Shown here piece by piece: positions 1 through 10,469 of a stretch of DNA of 64,000 nucleotides (positions are counted from its first letter, which is position 1; each line of letters begins with the position of its first letter). The notes under the pieces were generated by a model that was not told where the DNA came from, did not search any database, and was given only the letters and a program-made list of their open reading frames with translations. Source of the DNA: Atherix ibis (Eukaryota > Arthropoda > Insecta > Diptera > Athericidae); the NCBI GenBank assembly GCA_958298945.1, contig OY282609.1, forward strand, positions 31,407,212-31,471,211, written 5' to 3'. The translations under genes were made by a program, and so were the position numbers.

Positions 1-36
1 CAATTTTTATTGAATAAATTAATATCACTAACTTAC

Positions 37-110
37 CAGACTGCCTTCGTAACCACATTTTTACCACATTCTTGGGCAATTGATTCTATTTGATTTTGAA
101 TGTTAAAAAT
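37..110 (-). other. Conserved exon-like segment, unit 1
   Basis: Read on the minus strand this stretch is open and gives a peptide ending in QNQIESIAQECGKNVVTKAV, followed at once by a consensus donor (GTAAGT, complement of 31-36). The same segment recurs in unit 2 at 5180-5250 with a 6-bp in-frame deletion that removes the Cys-Gly pair. Keeping the frame through an indel suggests coding sequence. I see no clear acceptor or partner exon, and the next exon would lie left of the window. It may be an exon of a further minus-strand gene of the array, or a chance open frame. Confidence 0.3.
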
Positions 111-589
111 AAACCTTATTCTTTATTTAACTGCTTCTTTTATCGATAAATTTTTCTAAAATATTTTTTTGTCATTTAGAAGAACTAAAATACAAATCGA
201 CAATTTTCGAAATACAAATCAACAAAATCGTCAACCATTTTTCTACCATATGATTTTTGACAGTTGTGACAATTTTGCTTAAATATGCGAGTAGTTAAAT
301 AAATTGACAATCGGTAATGTTGCTTCATAAAATTTTGATGAAATTTGACGAAAATAAAAATCTTATTTATTCAAATTCTTTTATTATAAATATTTTACAT
401 TTCAAATTTTATTATTTTTACTTTTTAATATAATTTAATTTAAACAAAGCATAAAACTTTTATTTATATAAATAAAAATAAAATGTTGTGAAAATTTGTG
501 TACGTATTGTATTTTTTATATAGTTTTTTTCCCATATTCCAAACTTCATCTCTTCTTCATATTTTTATGATTTTATATTTGAATCGTCC

Positions 590-3500
590 TTAATCAATCA
601 ATAATTGGAAATGAACAGACACACTGTGGTCGGGATGAATATTCTTTGCCCAAGCTTTGCATTCAATGTTGATAATAATTCCTTCTAAAATGGTTGCAGA
701 ATTTATAAATTAATATTAAAAATCATTTTCTATAAATAATAGAAGTTGAACATGTATTAATATTGTTCGTTATTTTGATGGTTTTCAATTGCATTTTTTA
801 TTTTTATTTTTGAGATAAATAATTTAAGCAAATTTCTTATTTTAAAGTTAGGCTTTTTTTTCTTCAAAAAGTAAATCTTTTAGAATAAAATTTTTGTTGT
901 TATAAGGTCTCTGAGACAATAACCAGAGGCCATTTTGTAGCGCCACGGCCATGAGGCCATTTGGCGACCTTATATTACGTGTAGGTTGGCATTACCAGCT
1001 TCCCTAAAGAAACTGGTCGATGGTTATTTAGAAGGAAAAGTCAGATATTGTTATATTTTGTGGAACAAATTTAGATCATTAAAAAATGGCTTGGAAAAAT
1101 AATAGTTGAATCCAGAAGCTCCACAATGGAAGTAGTCCTGTTCAAAAATAAATTCCGGGTTAAGTGGCAATCATTTAAAATATGGAGAATGTGAGTTGAA
1201 CGCCACAGGAATGGCATGATGGACAGGAGGAAATCATGGGTAAGTGCGTTATGCCCAATCCAAGTTCTAAGAAGTTTACTTGCCCAGAATTTCAAAATGG
1301 TTGTTGAGAAGATTGGTTTTGCGGTGTAAGGCCAATGTGTGGACAGATATCTTCAATTTTTGGACTAGTCTATTTGAATACGAATGGCTAAAGATGTTTT
1401 ATGCCTGTGGTTAGCAGAGTTAGCACCGGATGGTGGAGACCTCCCCGCCAAATAGTTAGTCAATTCATTACCCAGAATGTCAACATGATTGGGAGCTCAT
1501 TGCAAACTGACGTTTCTATTGTCTAAAAAATTGCGATGAATCACATTGAGCACCGAATCATTTGACGATCCACGAATTGCTTCGAGGGCAGATAGGGTAT
1601 CAGTAAATACAGCTACTCTTCTGTTGACTGGGATTCTCTACTGCCGTCTTAATCGCCAACAACTCGCAAGAGATTTGCTTTAGAAGATTGTGAAGGGGAT
1701 ATTCGGGAGAGCAACTGTTTTTATAAATGAGGTTAATACCGGATGTGTAAAGTTAGTGTGGGACTGGTTTTCGACCAGTTTCAATAAGGATAAGGAAGTT
1801 TGGTGCGCTCCACTGGGTAATCGAGTGCAACGATTGACAGCTGCTTCAACTTACCTTTGCCTTGCTGCTGGCATTCTGATGCATAAAGTGAGGGAATAGA
1901 GTAGGGCGTTGGTTACTCCAATTACATCATTTGTCTAATCTTATATTTACTATCAACGAGAATCTTCTTCATATTACAAATGGAGTTGATTCGGTTGATA
2001 GAGATGACCTCGTTGATGTTGTTGAGTAGCTCCTCCGCTGTCGGTTTTGCTGTCAGCATGAAGAGATTGTCCGCATTTTGGAGGAAGGATCATGGGACAA
2101 CGAGTGGATGTATGTGTTGAAAAAAGTAGTAGAAAGAGGGGAACCTTGTGGAACCCCATTTTCTCTCATGCATTTTGACGAACAATAACAGTGAAATAAT
2201 CCTCTGCGATCAGATACGTTCGAAAGCCTTTTCTACGTCCAGGGAAATAAGCAGCCCATATAAATTTTGTCTTGATTATGCCTCATGCGCGCGAATTATT
2301 ATTTAAGATCTTCAATTTTTATGCATTTTCATTTGAATAAAAAATAATTTCAGTTTTTTTTACTTACTTTGCGGTTGTTCGAACAAAATAGCAACTAACG
2401 GTGGCATGTATCCTTCGATATTTTGATCAACAAAATAATATCCTGGAAAACCCATTTGTGGAAAAAATTGAATCGGTCCAATATGCTCTTTATCAGCTGC
2501 AGTTTCACCTTCGCATGATACCCAAATAACATTTGCCTAAATCAAAATATATAAATTTATTTATTGAAATATCAAGATGTATCTAGTCTTGTAAGAATAT
2601 TTGTGCATATTTAAAGTTCTTACGTATAATCGGTTAGACATGCTTGTGTCTTTAATGTGAGCCTTCAAGTAGTTGGGCATCTCTTCTGGCATGTTTGTTG
2701 TGTCGTTGTACATATCTGGATACCAGTTGTTAACCTGAATGAATGATAGTATTGTTATTAATACTTATTAGTTGGGAGGTAATTAATATTTGCTTTATGT
2801 TGAATAATAGTGGATAGAAAAATATACATTGTTCAATTTCAGGAATATACATGGTGTCGATCTATGGAATCTGTAGTCATTCTCTGATACACAAGGTGCT
2901 AATGAATAAATATCGACTGAACACACTGCGCTTCTAGGTGGTGGATTTTCGAAACTGCATTGATATAGGATCGTGGGTGGTGGTGGGTTTCGGTATACTA
3001 TAAAAATAGTTCGAAAGTTATTTTTAAATTTTCTTGATAGTCAAAATGTTTATCGGTACCATGTTATAAAAATTTCTTCAAAAAATTTAAATCAATTCAC
3101 TTACTTTCGATGAATTTGTTAATTTCATCAACCCAATATTTTATACTACTTTGATTTGATGCAACATACGAAATTAGGTTACTCCCGCCATATTGTGCAG
3201 GTGGTTTAGGTCGAAAGATTAGTTCTAAAAATATAAATGAAACCAAACAAAAAAATAAAAAAAACTCATCAATTATTAGTCAATGCCATATTTTCGTTGA
3301 TTAAGTAGAGTACTCTTAAAATAAACTTAGGTCGTGGATACGAATTTTACTTTCGTTTTCATGCTTTTTAATAGAACCCAAGTAAATTTCACAAGCATTT
3401 ACTGATTTTTTTTTAAATATTAGTGGCCGGTTTTATATGGTCATAAACATGAATTACGATCAACGGGGTGGCATACTAAATTCACCCATGACCGTGTAAA

Positions 3501-4191
3501 ACGTTGCGGAAGATAAGATATTTTATAGTGACTTTCAGTAGTTTTCAGTTACAGTGAAACTTATATATTACTGCCTTTTCTATAGCCTGTTCTTATTCTG
3601 CAATCTTTTTGACTGCTTCAAGATCTAGATTTTTTCTTCCATAGATTTTAGCAAGATGAATTCTCTCATTTTTATTTTAAAAATATATATGGTAGAGAAT
3701 AGATATAGGGAGATTTATACAATATCGACGTATATATTTAAAAAAATTACCGATTATTGGCAGAAAATTTCAAAGAACCTGCAAACAATTCTCTCTACAA
3801 CTAGTATCAAAAAATAGTATTCCACACCAGACAGCACTAGTTTTATTAATTTCTTTCAACTACTGATTTTGGTGATGATATAGACACTTATCGGGTGTAG
3901 CCATTACATTTTGTAATCATAAGAACATGACCCTTACAAAAATGGGATCACAATTAAGAATTAATCACAAAATAATCACACCCCAAATTAGTATTGTTCA
4001 TTTTTCTGCTCAACGAATTGTTATTATCAAGCACTACACAATTTAACATTAAACTAAGTATTGGCCTTTGGAATGATTTCACTTTAAAATAATTGATAAT
4101 AAATAATTTTGAAGACTTGTCTTCTCTTCATACCAACTCCATGAACTTCTGCCACAACCAAAAGTAAAACCACTAACAGCAAAACTTTCAT
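590..4191 (-). CDS. Secreted Na+/K+-ATPase beta-subunit-like protein, copy A
   Basis: Six exons joined in frame give 240 residues: 4134-4191, 3105-3224, 2828-2997, 2624-2734, 2368-2536 and 590-684, all with GT-AG introns. Residues 1-19 are a signal peptide (MKVLLLVVLLLVVAEVHGV). The rest is the beta-subunit ectodomain: family landmarks are FRPKPP, CIFLKLNN, NNWYPDMYND, VIWVSCEGE, GFPGYYF, EGYMPPLVA and IECKAWAKN, ending HFQLLID. The six cysteines (73, 85, 95, 109, 161, 218) match the three disulfides of the family; N-glycosylation sequons are at 43 and 126. Normal insect beta subunits (nrv1-3) are about 300 residues with a cytosolic tail and one membrane helix, both absent here. I infer a secreted, soluble protein that cannot anchor an alpha subunit in the usual way. 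Intron 5 carries a LINE. Confidence 0.85.
898..2262 (-). mobile_element. I/LOA-like LINE fragment in intron 5 of copy A
   Basis: The minus strand shows, 5' to 3', a reverse-transcriptase remnant (about 1974-2170; GFHKVPLFLLLFSTH, a decayed GIPQGSPLS block), then an RNase H domain (about 1440-1690) with FTDTLSALEAIR and PNHVDILGNELT, then a C-terminal region (1071-1295), then a 3' UTR with the family tail containing aaatggcc and a duplicated agac motif. An RNase H domain downstream of RT is typical of I- and LOA-type LINEs. The coding parts are interrupted by stops and shifts. The insertion is absent from the equivalent intron of copy B. Confidence 0.75.
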
Positions 4192-4611
4192 AATGGAAAA
4201 GGGCTCTTAATAAAATATCCTTTTTTCTTCGTCTTAATTTTTTAAAATTTTTTTCAGTGTACTTTTAGAAATTATGATTGAGTTTTTAATAGAAAATAAC
4301 CAAACAAGACAACTAAAAATTATGTTTGTAATATTCGGCAATCCAATCGAGACTAAAATTCTCAATTGATAATACTCTGAATTCGATCTCTTATATTTTT
4401 ATCAGTAATTTTTTTTTGAATCGTTTTTCTTTACTTACAACTGATGATAACTAATATTGACGGAAAAAAATCTTCTGAATTGTGTAACTATTTGATTTTT
4501 GTATATAATAACGATTTATTCGACTGTCGAACATCCGGTTGAAAACTGATTGAACCACTTGAACATTTCAAAATGGCACTGTAATCAAACACAATTTGTG
4601 TATCTGTAGTA
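4192..4611. promoter_or_regulatory. Bidirectional promoter region, unit 1
   Basis: About 420 bp separate the start codon of the minus-strand beta-like gene from the plus-strand start of the small secreted ORF. The region is conserved in unit 2 (9843-10,277), with a shared block around 4316-4400 (ttcggcaatccaatcgagac). The spacing and conservation suggest shared control of the divergent pair; no individual element can be proven by eye. Confidence 0.4.
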
Positions 4612-5156
4612 ATGGAAGTCGTAAAATGTTTCGAACGCAGTTTAAGAGAATATAGGTTTATGAAAAATATGTGCAAAGCAGAGTTGTCTTTGTCAAGTGC
4701 ATTTATCTTTTTATTTATCAGCCTCATTGGGGGAGCCGATGCTTTCAAGATGAAGCAAAAATTTACAGAAGAAGAAGAGAAGCCAAAATGTACAGTACCT
4801 GTTCGAAATCATAAAAGTGGAAAAATAATGATTTCGGGTTGTGTTATCATACAAAGATTATTGTTCCTATTGTTAGGCAACTTAAAATAGTGAATTATTA
4901 AAGTTTCGACGAAGGCAATTTGATAAGTCCGTGATAGATGCAAAAAATGTAGCTGATATTAGCAAAGTGATATTTTTTTCTTTAAAATACGCAATGCAAA
5001 ATGTTTTTATAAGCATATATTCATTAGTATAGTTTTAACAGTTATTCAAAGCCGTCGAGGTTCTGCACTTATGGTGTGAAGAAGTTGGAATGTCGTTGGA
5101 CAAAGTGTACCAAACTAAAAGGAGACTATGTTGAAAACAAAACCAATTTTTATTGA
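4612..5156 (+). CDS. Small cysteine-containing, probably secreted protein
   Basis: An open frame of 92 codons runs 4612-4890. An inner ATG at 4660 begins a signal-peptide-like stretch (KAELSLSSAFIFLFISLIGG then ADA), followed by a charged EEEEKPKC segment. A likely second exon lies at about 5041-5156 behind a TTTTAACAG acceptor. It encodes a cysteine-bearing tail (FCTYGVKKLECRWTKC) with stop at 5154, just inside the next duplication unit. The donor is uncertain (GTTGTG near 4838 or a neighbour); without splicing the ORF would end in a hydrophobic run that looks like translated intron. I do not recognise the family. It is divergent from the beta-like gene and conserved in start region with 10,278. 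Confidence 0.45.
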
Positions 5157-5179
5157 ATAAATTAATATCACTAACTTAC

Positions 5180-5250
5180 CAGACTGCCTTCGTAACCACA
5201 TTTTTTTCTTGGGCAATTGATTCTATTTGATTTTGAATGTTAAAAATAAA
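5180..5250 (-). other. Conserved exon-like segment, unit 2
   Basis: This is the counterpart of 37-110, again followed by a GTAAGT donor (complement of 5174-5179). A 6-bp in-frame deletion relative to unit 1 keeps the frame open. Confidence 0.3.
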
Positions 5251-5388
5251 CCTCTTCTTTATTTAACTGCTTCTTTTATCGATAAATTTTTCTAAAATAT
5301 TTTTTTGTAATTAAGAAGAACTAAAATACAAATCGACAATTTTCGAAATACAAATCGACAAAATCGTCAACCATTTTTCTAATATATA

Positions 5389-6325
5389 CGTGTGTCTCAA
5401 AAACAACCGGAATTTATATTTAAATCATACAACATGCAGCGCCATCTATTGGCGCATTAAAAAGCATTAAAAAGATACATTTATCCTCTTTCAAACGCAC
5501 CTAAATTCGTAAAAATTGCATGATAGTTGTGAAAGTAACAGCATTAAAAAGATACATTTATCCTCTTTCAAATGCACCTAAATTCATGTAATCGGATGAC
5601 AGATGTGAGAGTTACAGCCATTTTAATAAAAGAAAAAGTGTGATAATGTTACAAAACAAAAATGGCAGGGATATCATCATAAAATGCTCCTTTCATCTTG
5701 GTTTTCAGGTTTGGAAATAGAAAATAGTCACATGGTGATAGATCAGGGTGGTTGATGAGAGAAATCCGTTTTTTCATCAAAAATTCGTTCACTTTTTTGG
5801 TCTTCATTTAATTCATGTGGAACAAAACGCGCACAGACATTTCTTTTACTCAAATCTTCAGTTAAAATTCTCCAAATAGTGTTTTTACTCGTATTTAATT
5901 CCTCAGCCAACATTCCCGTAGTAAAATTTGCATCGATACCAATGATTTCACGGACTTTTTCTACCAATTCAGCACGATTACTAGCTTCTGGACGACCTGA
6001 CCTTAGGTCGTCCTTTAAATCCACACGACCATTTTGAAATCGTGTAAACCACGTATAAACTTTTTTCATCAATTCGTATGTCTCAACAATTTTTTTTTCA
6101 AGTTTAAAACAAAATTTTATATTTCCTCTTTTTTGTTTTGTAACATTACCATACTTTTTTTTTATTGAAATGGCTGTAACTCTCACATCTATCATCCGAT
6201 TACATGAATTTAGGTGCGTTTGAAAAAGGATGAATGCATCTTTTTAATGCTGCAAATTTTTCAATAGATGGCGCTGCATGTTGTATGATTTAAATATAAA
6301 TTCCGGTTGTTTTTGAGACACACTG
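5389..6325 (-). mobile_element. Fold-back mariner derivative with truncated transposase
   Basis: The ends are inverted copies of a terminus reading gtgtctcaaaaacaaccgg. The inverted match continues inward for about 200-270 bp and includes the start of the transposase gene. The ORF (complement of 5743-6195) has the mariner helix-turn-helix (TWFTRFQNGRVDLKD, SGRPEASNRAELV) and the VPHELN linker. After a shift, a remnant of the third catalytic block (DLSPCDYFLFPNLK) is visible near 5690-5750. The central catalytic region is deleted, so it is non-autonomous. The left arm has an internal tandem duplication of about 86 bp. It interrupts a block that is intact in unit 1 at about 240-260. Confidence 0.8.
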
Positions 6326-6669
6326 TGTATGATTTTTGACAGTTGTGACAATTTTGCTTAAATATGCGTGTAGTTAGATAAATTGACAATCGGTAATGTT
6401 ACTTCATAAAATTTTGATGAAATTTGACGAAAATAAAAATCTTATTTATTCAAATTCTTTTATTATAAATATTTTACATTTCAAATTTTATTATTTTTAC
6501 TTTTTAATATAATTTAATTTAATCAAAGCATAAAACTTTTATTTATATAAATAAAAATAAAATGTTGTAAAAATTTGTGGACGTATTGAATTTTTTATTT
6601 ATTTATTTTTTCCCATATTCTAAACTCATCTCTTCGTCATATATTTATGATTTTATTTTTCAATCGTCC

Positions 6670-9600
6670 TTAATCAATCATTAATTCGAAATGAACAGAC
6701 ACACTGTGGTCGGGATGAATGTTCTTTGCCCAAGCTTTGCATTCAATGTTAATAATAATTCCTCCTAAAATGGTTGCGGAATTTATAAATTAATATTAAA
6801 AATTATTTATTGATTTTTTGAATTGCATTTTTTATTATAATTCATTAATTTTCTATTTTTGAGATAAATAATTGAAGTGAATTTATGATGTAAACGTTTG
6901 TCTCGTTTTGTTTTTAAAACCAATTTTCTGTTATGCGTTTTGACGAAAAATAATCGTTCCGCTTAACCGCGACGATTCTAGCAGATATTATCGCAACTGT
7001 CTTAAGGTGGTAGCTGAATTTCATCAACAATAAATGGTAAAAAAATCAAAATGCCTGCAGAGGCTACTTTTGTTGAAATACAGGGTGTGCCAACATGGAC
7101 TGATTTTGGCATATTGCAGCCGTTGTGCTGCATTCATCGGTAATAATTCTTGAGCCAATTGAATTTTGTATGGAAACCTCCTCAGATCAAGTTTCAAAAT
7201 GCGTCGTAACGATGTTCTGGAGATGCCCAAGTTAGTAGACACTTTCGTGTATAGCGTCCACAGCGTGTTCATTGCTATTAAAATTTGTTCGTGGCTCATC
7301 AAATACGGCATCACGCTCCCCAAAATTGGTTGTTAAGTGCACTGCGACTTGTGACAGTGTTAATACTATATGCTGACGATATTTGCTTTGTTCTAACAAT
7401 AGATCGACCGAAAGAAATATAAGATTCAACAATTTTGATATTTCTTTGCACTGAGTATGAAAACATTACAAAATTCTTTATAATCTCCACACAAAAAAAA
7501 AGTCAACAAAATAAAAAATAAAAAAGTTTTATGCATTTTTTTTAAGTAAGTCAAGCCAAGTTGGCCCACCCTGTATAGAATAAATCAATTTGGAACGATG
7601 AAAACTGCAACAATATGCCCGCTATGAGATTGAGAGGAATAGCACCATATGTTAAGAAATATTCTCAATCTCTTTACTCTCGCATGAGTGCATGAGTCGA
7701 TGATCAGTTACTGGTACAGGGTGTGTGGTATTTCGAAGAAATTAAGAAATAATTGGAAAAATTTGTATAAACAAATATTAAAATTCCATAATTAAGTATT
7801 CTCTCCATAATAATTAATATTATAATAAAGTCTAAAAAATTATTTTTGTACCATTTTTTTGTTTGTTAAAACTGAATTTCTGATATTTTGTTCCAACAGT
7901 AATAATTTTTTGTGTGATTTCATTTATTTTATAATTTTCTCATGTGCGCGCATTATTATTTAAGATCTTCAATTTTTGTGCATTTATTTGCATTTGAATG
8001 AAAAATAATTCCAACTTTTTTTACTTACTTTGCGGTCGTTCGAATAAAATAGCGACTAACGGTGGCATGTATCCTTCGATATTTCGATCGGGGAAATAAT
8101 ATCCTGGGAAACTCCTTTGTGGAATATATTGAATCGGTCCAATATGCTCTTTATCAGCTGGAGTTTCACCTTCGCATGATACCCAAATAACATTTGTCTA
8201 AATCAAAATATATTAATTTATTTATTGAAATTTCAAGATGTATCTAGTCTTGTAAGAATATTTCTTACGTATAATTGGTTAGACATGCTTGAGTCTTTAA
8301 TGTGACCTTTTAAGTCGTCGGGCATCTCTTCTGGCAAGTTTGTTGTGTCGTTGTACATATCTGGATACCAGTTGTTAATCTGAATGAATAATAGTATTGT
8401 TATTAATACTTATTAGTTGGGAGGTATTCAATATTTGCTTTATGTTGAATAATAGTGGATAGAAAAATATACATCGTTCAATTTCAGGAATATACATGGT
8501 GTCGATCTATGGAATCCGTAGTAATTCTCTGATATACAAGGTCCGAGTGGACGAATATCGACTGAACACACTTTTCCTTTAGGTGGTGGATTTTCGAAAC
8601 TGCATTGATATAGGTTCATGGGTGCTACTGGGTTTCGGTAAACTATAAAAATATTTCGAAACTTCTTTTTAAATTTTCTTGATAGTCGAAGTGTTTTATC
8701 GGTCGCATATTCTAAAAACTTCTTAAAAAAAATTAAATTAATTCACTTACTTTCGATGAATTTGTCCATTTCATCAACCCAATATTTTATACTACTTTGA
8801 TTTGATGCAACATACCAAATTAGGCTACTGCCGCCATATTGTGCAGGTGGTTTAGGTCGAAAAGTTAGTTCTGAAAATATAAATGAAACCAAACAAAAAT
8901 ATAAAAAAAAACGTTTTTTCTCATCAATTATTAGTCAATGGCATATTTTCGTTGATTAAGTAGTACTCTTAGAACAAAATCAGGTTATAGATATGAATTT
9001 TACTTTCGTTTTCCTGCTTTTTAATAGAACCCTTAGTAAATTTCACAAGCAGTTACTGATTTTTTCCTAATTTTTAGTGGCCGGTTTTATATGGTCATAA
9101 ATCATGAATTACGATCAACGGGGTGGCATACTACAATAAATTCACCCATGACCGTGTAAAATGTTGAGGAAGATAAGATTATTTAGTAGTTTTCAGTTAC
9201 AGTTAAACTTTTCTATTAGTCGTTCTTCTTCTGCAATCTTTTTGACTACTTCAAGATCTAGTTTTTTTCTTCTATGCATTTTAACAAATCTTATCAGTTA
9301 TGTTTTTTTCCCTAAGATGAATTCTCTCATTCTTATTATAAAAATATAGATAGGGTAGGATATAGATACTGTAAGGAGATTTATACAATATCGAAGTGTA
9401 TATTAAAAAAGGAATTGATTAATAACATAGCACAAAATTTCAAAGAATCTGCAAACAATTCCCTCTACAACTAGTATCAAAAAATAGTGTTCCACACCAG
9501 ACGACACTAGTTTTATTAATTTCTTTCAACTACTGGTTTTGGTGATGATATAGAAACTATTGTGTGCAGCCATTACATTTTGTAATCATAAGAACATGAC

Positions 9601-9842
9601 CCCTCCAAAAATGGGAACACACAATAATCACACCACAAATTAGTATTGTTTATTTTTCTGCTCAACGAATTCTTATCATCAAGCACTACACAATTTTACA
9701 TTAAACTAAGTATTGGCCTTTTGAATGATTTCACTTTAAAATAATTGAAAATAAATAATTTGAAGACTTGTCTTCTCTTCATACCAACTCCATGAGCTTC
9801 TGCCACAACCAAAAGTAAAACCACTAATAAAACTTTCATCAT
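6670..9842 (-). CDS. Secreted Na+/K+-ATPase beta-subunit-like protein, copy B
   Basis: Six exons, each the same length as in copy A: 9785-9842, 8751-8870, 8473-8642, 8269-8379, 8029-8197 and 6670-6764, giving 240 residues. The start has two consecutive ATGs (9842 and 9839), then a hydrophobic signal peptide (KVLLVVLLLVVAEAHG). Ectodomain landmarks are SSLIWYVASNQSS, CIFLKLND, INNWYPDMYND, VIWVSCEGE, SFPGYYFPDRNIEGY and IECKAWAKN, ending HFELMID. All six cysteines and both glycosylation sequons are kept. Several positions are closer to the canonical family than in copy A (IWY, ETPADKEH, GYYFPD), so B may be the less diverged copy. As in A, the cytosolic tail and membrane helix are absent. Intron 5 holds LINE and TIR-element scraps. 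Confidence 0.85.
6925..7020 (-). mobile_element. Scrap of the I/LOA-like LINE
   Basis: About 95 bp (ttctgttatgcgttttgacg through aaggtggtagctgaat) match the RT-domain flank of the LINE at 12,350-12,435. It lies in intron 5 of copy B beside a TIR element. Confidence 0.55.
7081..7573 (-). mobile_element. Deleted TIR transposon (CAGGGTG ends) with transposase remnant
   Basis: The ends are imperfect inverted repeats (CAGGGTGTGCCAACATGG on the left; CAGGGTGGGCCAACTTGG on the right, complement), flanked by TA on both sides. Inside, the minus strand encodes part of a transposase DNA-binding region (LGISRTSLRRILKLDLRRF, then PYKIQLAQELLPMN), as in the insect transposases whose N-terminal domain precedes a DDE_3 domain. 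The catalytic domain is gone. It lies within intron 5 of copy B. Confidence 0.75.
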
Positions 9843-10277
9843 GGAAAAGGTCTCTTAATAAAATATCCTTTTTTCTTCGTCTTTATTTTTTTAAATTTTT
9901 AATATAGAAAATAATTAAATAATAAAACTAAAAATTATGTTTGTAATATTCGGCAATCCAATCGAGACTAAAATTCTCAATTGATAATACTCTGAATTCG
10001 ATCTCTTATATTTTTATCAGTAAAATTTTTTGAATCGTTTTTCTTTACTTACAATTGATGATAACTAATATTAACGGAAAAAAATCTTCTGAATTGTGTA
10101 ACTATTTGATTTTTGTGTGTTGCTGTTGAACGACTTATTCGACTGTCGAACATCCGGTTGAAAGCTGATTGAACCACTTGAACACTGTTTGGATGGGTCG
10201 ATATATTTTCTTTAATGATTATAAGAAGTTGAACTAAAGTGTCACTGTAATCAAACACAATTTGTGTATTTGTTGTA

Positions 10278-10396
10278 ATGGAAGTGGTAAAATATTTCGA
10301 AGACAGATTCTGTTGGGTTTTAAGGCAGATTTGTCTTTGTCAAGTGCATTTATCTTTTTAATCATCCTCTTTGGGGGAGCCGATACTTTTAAGTGA
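10278..10396 (+). pseudogene. Broken second copy of the small secreted ORF
   Basis: The ATG context and the end of the signal-peptide segment (LSLSSAFIFL, then GGAD) match the gene at 4612. A deletion of roughly 50 bp shifts the ATG out of frame with that segment, and TGA follows the Lys codon at 10,394. Homology to unit 1 ends here and LINE sequence begins, so the second half of the gene is missing. Confidence 0.6.
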
Positions 10397-10469
10397 CTGT
10401 TAATTGCCGATCGGGATCAAATTTTGAACCAATAAGTCTTAGTGTTTTTTACAAAACGTTTTCTGTTTA

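Larger units (their letters stand above)
1..10396. repeat. Tandem segmental duplication, two units of about 5 kb
   Basis: Positions 1 to about 4753 and 5143 to about 10,396 align collinearly: the same left-hand block (starting near caatttttattgaataaatt), the same six exons on the minus strand, the same intron sequences, the same 5' flank and the same divergent plus-strand start. The units differ by point changes, small indels and transposon insertions: a LINE at 898-2262 only in unit 1; a mariner at 5389-6325 and a TIR element at 7081-7573 only in unit 2. Because the window begins inside the repeated block, the array may continue to the left. Confidence 0.9.

Noticed and set aside
2368..2370. 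Reading exon 5 of the beta-like gene through the donor to an immediate stop (QPQSK)
   Set aside because: A consensus GTAAGT donor and a well-matching terminal exon at 590-684 (and 6670-6764 in copy B) restore the family C-terminus in both copies, so splicing is preferred.
4488..4748. Minus-strand frame of 86 codons across the divergent promoter
   Set aside because: Antisense of the small secreted ORF; unit 2 does not keep it as an equivalent frame.
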